A stretch of DNA of 64,000 nt from JANNMJ01 sp031426455 (GTDB lineage: Bacteria; Bacteroidota; Bacteroidia; Cytophagales; Hymenobacteraceae): assembly GCA_031426455.1 (NCBI GenBank), contig JANPLI010000211.1:30957-94956 (forward strand), in the 5' to 3' direction. The notes under the pieces were generated by a model. The model did no database searches. It was not told where the DNA came from and saw only the letters and a program-made list of their open reading frames with translations. Shown one piece after another: positions 60,656 through 64,000 of this stretch (the stretch's first letter is position 1; each line of letters begins with the position of its first letter). A program made the translations under genes and the position numbers.

Positions 60656-62296
60656 CTAAAACGGCGGCTCTTCATCAGCGGGCGCGCCGCCGAAGGTGCT
60701 TTTCGGGAAGGCTCCGCCCAGGCCGCCGCCGGGCGCCGGGCCGTCGTTGTTGAGCCGCGAGCCGACCCGGATAGACGCTGGCTTCTGCTCCTCGAAGGTG
60801 CTGGGCGCCGCGAACGAGCCGCCGCCCGCGCCGTAGCCACCGCCCGCGCCGCCGTAGGCCCCGCCGCCGTCGTTGAGGTCCGTGAATTTGGTGTACTTGC
60901 CGATGAAACGCAGCGGCACGTTTTCGAGGGAGCCGTTGCGGTGTTTGGCAATGATCACCTCGCCGACGCCGGCCGTCGAGTTGCCCATTTCGTCCTCCGT
61001 GATCTTGTAGTACTCGGCGCGGTACAGGAAGCACACCATATCGGCGTCCTGCTCAATGGAGCCGGATTCGCGCAAATCGCTGAGCTGCGGGCGTTTGTCG
61101 CCGGGGCGTTCCTCCACTTTTCGCGACAACTGCGAGAGCGCAATCACCGGTACGTCCAGCTCTTTGGCGATATTCTTCAGCGCCCGCGAGATGCTGGCGA
61201 TCTCCTGCTCGCGGTTGCCGCCGAAGCCTTTTTCGCCGCCCGACGAGCCGCTCATCAGCTGCAGGTAGTCGATGATGATGAGCTGGATGTCGAAGCGCGA
61301 CTTCAGCCGGCGGCACTTGGTACGCAGCTCGCGGATCGAGAGGCCGGGCGTGTCGTCGATAAAAATCTTCGCCTCCGAAAGCCGCGCAATCTTGTGGTGC
61401 AGCTGCTCCCACTCGAAAGGCGCCAGGGTGCCCTTCTTGATCTTCTCCGAATCCAGCTCGGCTTCCGCCGAAATCAGACGGTTAACCAACTGAATGCCCG
61501 ACATTTCGAGCGAAAAGAACGCCACCGGCTTATTGTGGTCAACCGCAGCATTTCTTAATACAGATAATGAGAAAGCGGTTTTTCCCATCGCGGGCCGCGC
61601 CGCGATGATGATCAAATCCGACTTCTGCCAGCCGCTGGTCACGGCGTCGAGGGCGGCCAGGCCCGTGGGCACGCCGGTCAGGCCGTCTTCCTTCTTGCTC
61701 TTCTCTTCCAGCTCTTTCACTGCTTTGGTCAGCAGCGACTGCATATCCTCGTAGTTTTTTCGGATATTCGACTCCGAAACCGTGTACAGTTCTTTCTCAG
61801 TGAAATCGAGCAGCTCGAATACGTCGGTCGTGTCTTCGTAAGCGAGCGTCAGGGCCTGGTTCGCTATCGAGATGATGGCGCGTTTGATGGCGCTCTCGGT
61901 CACGATGCGGGCGTGAAACTCGATATTGGCCGCGCTCGTGACCCGGTGCGTGAGCTGGTTGAGGTAGCTGGCGCCGCCCGCCATTTCCAGCTCGCCGTTG
62001 GCGCGCAGGCGGGTCATCACGGTCAGCATATCAATCGGCTCGGAAGCGTCGAACAGTTCCTGAATCGCTTTGTAAATCCGCTGATGGCCTTCTTTGTAGA
62101 AAGACTCCGGCCGCAGAATGTCCGACACCGTGGTCAGGGCGTCTTTTTCGAGCATCAGCGCACCCAGCACGGCGGCCTCCAGTTCGAGCGCCTGCGGGGG
62201 CAGTTTGCCCACCATCGTGGCCGCCGTGGCCTGCTGCCGCTGCTGCCAGGCCGCCTTGGCCTGCTGCGCTGATTTCCTGACCCGGTCGTCCATCAT
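60656..62296 (-). CDS. dnaB: Replicative DNA helicase DnaB
   Basis: A 546-residue hexameric replicative helicase that unwinds DNA at the fork. The N-terminal primase-interaction domain runs QALELEAAVLGALMLEKDAL and onward. The RecA-like domain has Walker A AARPAMGKTAFSLSV (near residue 231), VAFFSLEMSGIQLVNRL, FIDDTPGLSIRELRTKCRRL, LIIIDYLQLMSGSS and ALSQLSRKVEERP with the arginine region. No intein is present. The last 80 residues are a Gly-, Ala- and Pro-rich tail (GGGAYGGAGGGYGAGGGSF), longer than in Escherichia coli and typical of this lineage. A strong promoter match with TTG and TACCTTTG sits immediately upstream, giving an almost leaderless mRNA. Confidence 0.96.
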   Translation of the reverse strand: MMDDRVRKSAQQAKAAWQQRQQATAATMVGKLPPQALELEAAVLGALMLEKDALTTVSDILRPESFYKEGHQRIYKAIQELFDASEPIDMLTVMTRLRANGELEMAGGASYLNQLTHRVTSAANIEFHARIVTESAIKRAIISIANQALTLAYEDTTDVFELLDFTEKELYTVSESNIRKNYEDMQSLLTKAVKELEEKSKKEDGLTGVPTGLAALDAVTSGWQKSDLIIIAARPAMGKTAFSLSVLRNAAVDHNKPVAFFSLEMSGIQLVNRLISAEAELDSEKIKKGTLAPFEWEQLHHKIARLSEAKIFIDDTPGLSIRELRTKCRRLKSRFDIQLIIIDYLQLMSGSSGGEKGFGGNREQEIASISRALKNIAKELDVPVIALSQLSRKVEERPGDKRPQLSDLRESGSIEQDADMVCFLYRAEYYKITEDEMGNSTAGVGEVIIAKHRNGSLENVPLRFIGKYTKFTDLNDGGGAYGGAGGGYGAGGGSFAAPSTFEEQKPASIRVGSRLNNDGPAPGGGLGGAFPKSTFGGAPADEEPPF

Positions 62297-62565
62297 AGGA
62301 CGGGCAAAGGTACCCTACCGCCCGGCGGGGGTCAAGCGGCGGGCCGGATTTTTCCGCCGAACGGGGCCTCTCCGGGGGGCGGCGTTACCTTTGAGGCGCC
62401 CGTTTTTGGCCCCTGGTGGGGCGCTGGGGGCATCTGGTTTTTTTTGGGTCTTGCCCGGAGAAACGACGACGTCCTCTCCGCGCGGGCCGTGCTCTTTTGC
62501 TCCGGCCAACTGCGGCAGGCCGAACGACACGCCCTTCCGCCGGCTACTGCTTTGCTCCGCTCGAA
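62297..62565. other. Divergent dnaB/mpl intergenic region with a dispersed-repeat end
   Basis: Besides the dnaB promoter, a plus-strand TACCTTTG lies at 62386-62393 (no -33 TTG seen), about 173 bp before the mpl start. Just before the start, 62549-62568 reads TTTGCTCCGCTCGAAATG, whose complement resembles the GTCATTTCGAGCGNAGC repeat common in Bacteroidota. The start ATG falls within this word. Confidence 0.45.
62305..62335 (-). promoter_or_regulatory. Putative dnaB promoter
   Basis: On the minus strand, TTG (62335-62333), a 20-nt gap, and TACCTTTG (62312-62305) match the Bacteroidota consensus. The start codon is only 8 bp downstream, so the mRNA would be leaderless or nearly so. Confidence 0.6.
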
Positions 62566-63939
62566 ATGACAAAATCCAACGCGCCCCTTTCCCGGGTCCA
62601 CCTGATTGCCGTAGGCGGCGCCGTGATGCATAACCTGGCGCTGGCGCTGGCGGCCAAGGGGCTGACGGTCACGGGTTCCGACGACGAAATCTTCGACCCG
62701 GCCCGCACCCGCCTAGCCGCCGCCGGGCTGCTGCCCGCCGCCGTGGGTTGGGACGAAACCCGCGTCACGGCCGACCTCGACGCCGTGATCGTGGGGATGC
62801 ACGCCCGCGCCGACAACCCGGAGCTGCTCCGCGCCCGGGCGCTGGGTTTGCCGGTGTACTCGTTCCCGGAGTTCGTTTATGAGCAGAGCCGCAACAAGCA
62901 GCGCGTGGTCATCGGCGGCTCGCACGGCAAGACCAGCATCACGGCGATGATCCTGCACGTGCTGCGCTTCCACAACCGGCCGTTCGACTACCTCGTCGGC
63001 GCCCAACTGCCGCAGTTCGAGCGGATGGTGCAGTTGTCCGAAGACGCGCCCGTGATCATCATCGAAGGCGACGAATACCTGGCCTCGCCGCTCGATCCGC
63101 GCCCCAAGTTTCACCTCTACCACCACCATATCGGCGTCATCAGCGGCATCGAGTGGGACCATATCAACGTCTTCCCGACTGCGGAAAACTACGTTGAGCA
63201 GTTCCGCATCTTCGCCGACCAGACGCCCAAGGCGGGTGTGCTGATCTACGACCGCGACGACGAACTGGCGCTGGAAGTCTGCGTGCCGTCGCACCCGGAC
63301 GTGACGTACATCGGCTACACGGCGCACGAGCACGTCATCCGCGACGGCGTGACCTACGTGCTGACCAAGAAAGACGACGAGGTGGCGCTCCGCATCTTCG
63401 GCGAGCACAATCTGCGCAACCTCTCGGCGGCGCGCGAAGTCTGCCGCCAGTTGGGCATCAAGGGGCGCGATTTCTACGACGCCATTGCCTCGTTCGGCGG
63501 CGCGGCGCGGCGGCTCGAACTGCTGGCCGAACAGCCCGGCGGGCGCATCTACCGCGACTTCGCCCACGCCCCGAGCAAGGTGCGCGCCACTACCCGTTCC
63601 ACGAAGGCGCAGTTCGGCGCGGGCCACCGGTTGCTGGCGGTGCTGGAGCTGCACACGTTTTCGTCGCTGAATCCGGCGTTTCTGCCGCAGTACGCGGGGG
63701 CTCTGGACGCTGCCGATGAAGCCGTCGTGTACTTCAACCCGCACGTCCTTGAACACAAGCGCCTGCCCGCGCTGGCCCCGGAAACCGTGCAGGCGGCGTT
63801 TCAGCGGCCCGACCTGCGCGTCATCACCACGCGCGCCGACCTCGAAACGTGGCTGCGCGCGCGCCTGCCGCTGCAAGGCGCCACGCTGCTGCTGATGAGC
63901 AGCGGCACCTTCGATGGCCTGGACGTGGCCGGGCTGTAG
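62566..63939 (+). CDS. mpl: UDP-N-acetylmuramate:L-Ala-gamma-D-Glu-meso-DAP ligase (Mpl-type)
   Basis: A 457-residue Mur ligase that recycles the tripeptide of turned-over peptidoglycan by joining it to UDP-MurNAc. The UDP-binding N-terminal domain opens VHLIAVGGAVMHNLALALAA, then GSDDEIFDPARTRL. The ATP-binding loop is VVIGGSHGKTSITAMILHVL near residue 118. EGDEYLASPLDPRPKF and GIEWDHINVFPTAENYVEQF are typical of Mpl rather than of MurC or MurE. FAHAPSKVRATTRSTKAQF and LELHTFSSLNPAFL lie in the C-terminal ligase domain. The ATG at 62566 fits the family N-terminus with about ten extra residues. An open extension upstream is rejected because it runs through the repeat-like region. Confidence 0.92.
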   Translation: MTKSNAPLSRVHLIAVGGAVMHNLALALAAKGLTVTGSDDEIFDPARTRLAAAGLLPAAVGWDETRVTADLDAVIVGMHARADNPELLRARALGLPVYSFPEFVYEQSRNKQRVVIGGSHGKTSITAMILHVLRFHNRPFDYLVGAQLPQFERMVQLSEDAPVIIIEGDEYLASPLDPRPKFHLYHHHIGVISGIEWDHINVFPTAENYVEQFRIFADQTPKAGVLIYDRDDELALEVCVPSHPDVTYIGYTAHEHVIRDGVTYVLTKKDDEVALRIFGEHNLRNLSAAREVCRQLGIKGRDFYDAIASFGGAARRLELLAEQPGGRIYRDFAHAPSKVRATTRSTKAQFGAGHRLLAVLELHTFSSLNPAFLPQYAGALDAADEAVVYFNPHVLEHKRLPALAPETVQAAFQRPDLRVITTRADLETWLRARLPLQGATLLLMSSGTFDGLDVAGL

Positions 63940-63954
63940 CGCCAGGTTCTGGTC

Positions 63955-64000
63955 CTACTTGCGGGTGAAGAACTGATTGCCCGGCTCGCGTCGGTACGTG
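63955..64000 (-). CDS. C-terminal end of an unidentified gene (truncated by window)
   Basis: The minus strand reads TYRREPGNQFFTRK followed by TAG at 63957-63955. The short frame converges on mpl with a 15-bp gap, as expected for a gene continuing beyond the window. Too little is visible to name a product. Confidence 0.35.
   Translation of the reverse strand, partial: TYRREPGNQFFTRK

Overview
The window is GC-rich bacterial DNA whose traits point to the Bacteroidota, most likely Hymenobacter or a close relative in the Cytophagales. The clues are three secreted giants with type IX secretion (T9SS) C-terminal sorting domains, promoter-like TAnnTTTG elements, no recognisable Shine-Dalgarno sites, and the look of the housekeeping proteins. 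The genus is an inference from protein style; no rRNA gene is present. No tRNA, rRNA or CRISPR array was recognised.

Layout. 1-2640: a partial DUF3891 gene, an SDR-type L-threonine 3-dehydrogenase, and a divergent Pro/Ala-rich protein of unknown role. 2977-14988: two large T9SS cargo proteins facing each other, separated by a 21-bp minisatellite, two small unknown genes and a strong bidirectional terminator. 15177-19703: a methionine-synthesis operon (O-acetylhomoserine sulfhydrylase, homoserine O-acetyltransferase, homoserine dehydrogenase). It lies behind a long leader with a TAnnTTTG promoter, a SAM-I-type riboswitch, a terminator-like hairpin and a 12-codon reading frame ending in five consecutive Cys codons. 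19925-26697: NDH-2, a Uma2 protein, a lipoprotein, then an operon ligA - membrane protein - dapA. 26816-33442: a defence island, mod - AAA ATPase - DUF4276 (TOPRIM-like) - res, a type III restriction-modification system with an ATPase/nuclease-like pair nested inside it. It abuts a decayed helix-turn-helix gene. 34025-49276: one 15.3-kb gene for a 5083-residue T9SS surface protein. 49480-63939: a FAH-family hydrolase, M23 and M28 peptidases, a Dna2-like nuclease-helicase, a toxin-antitoxin pair whose toxin has an early stop codon, a GH13 amylase, dnaB, and an Mpl-type ligase. A gene truncated by the window end follows.

How the genes fit together. The three T9SS cargo genes take up about 39% of the window and would build cell-surface or secreted adhesin-like proteins. 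The met operon turns homoserine into homocysteine by direct sulfhydrylation. Its leader appears able to sense both the end product (SAM) and possibly the sulfur donor route (Cys-tRNA supply). The defence island is a tightly overlapping four-gene unit with an AT-rich specificity segment inside mod. Several dispersed repeat families are visible, including palindromic ones inserted in frame into coding sequence (Dna2-like gene, 24.2-kb membrane protein).

The most novel-looking items are the riboswitch plus poly-Cys leader of the met operon, the ATPase/TOPRIM-like pair inside the type III R-M operon, the in-frame palindromic repeat in the Dna2-like gene, and the unnamed 260-residue module repeated four times in the giant protein.
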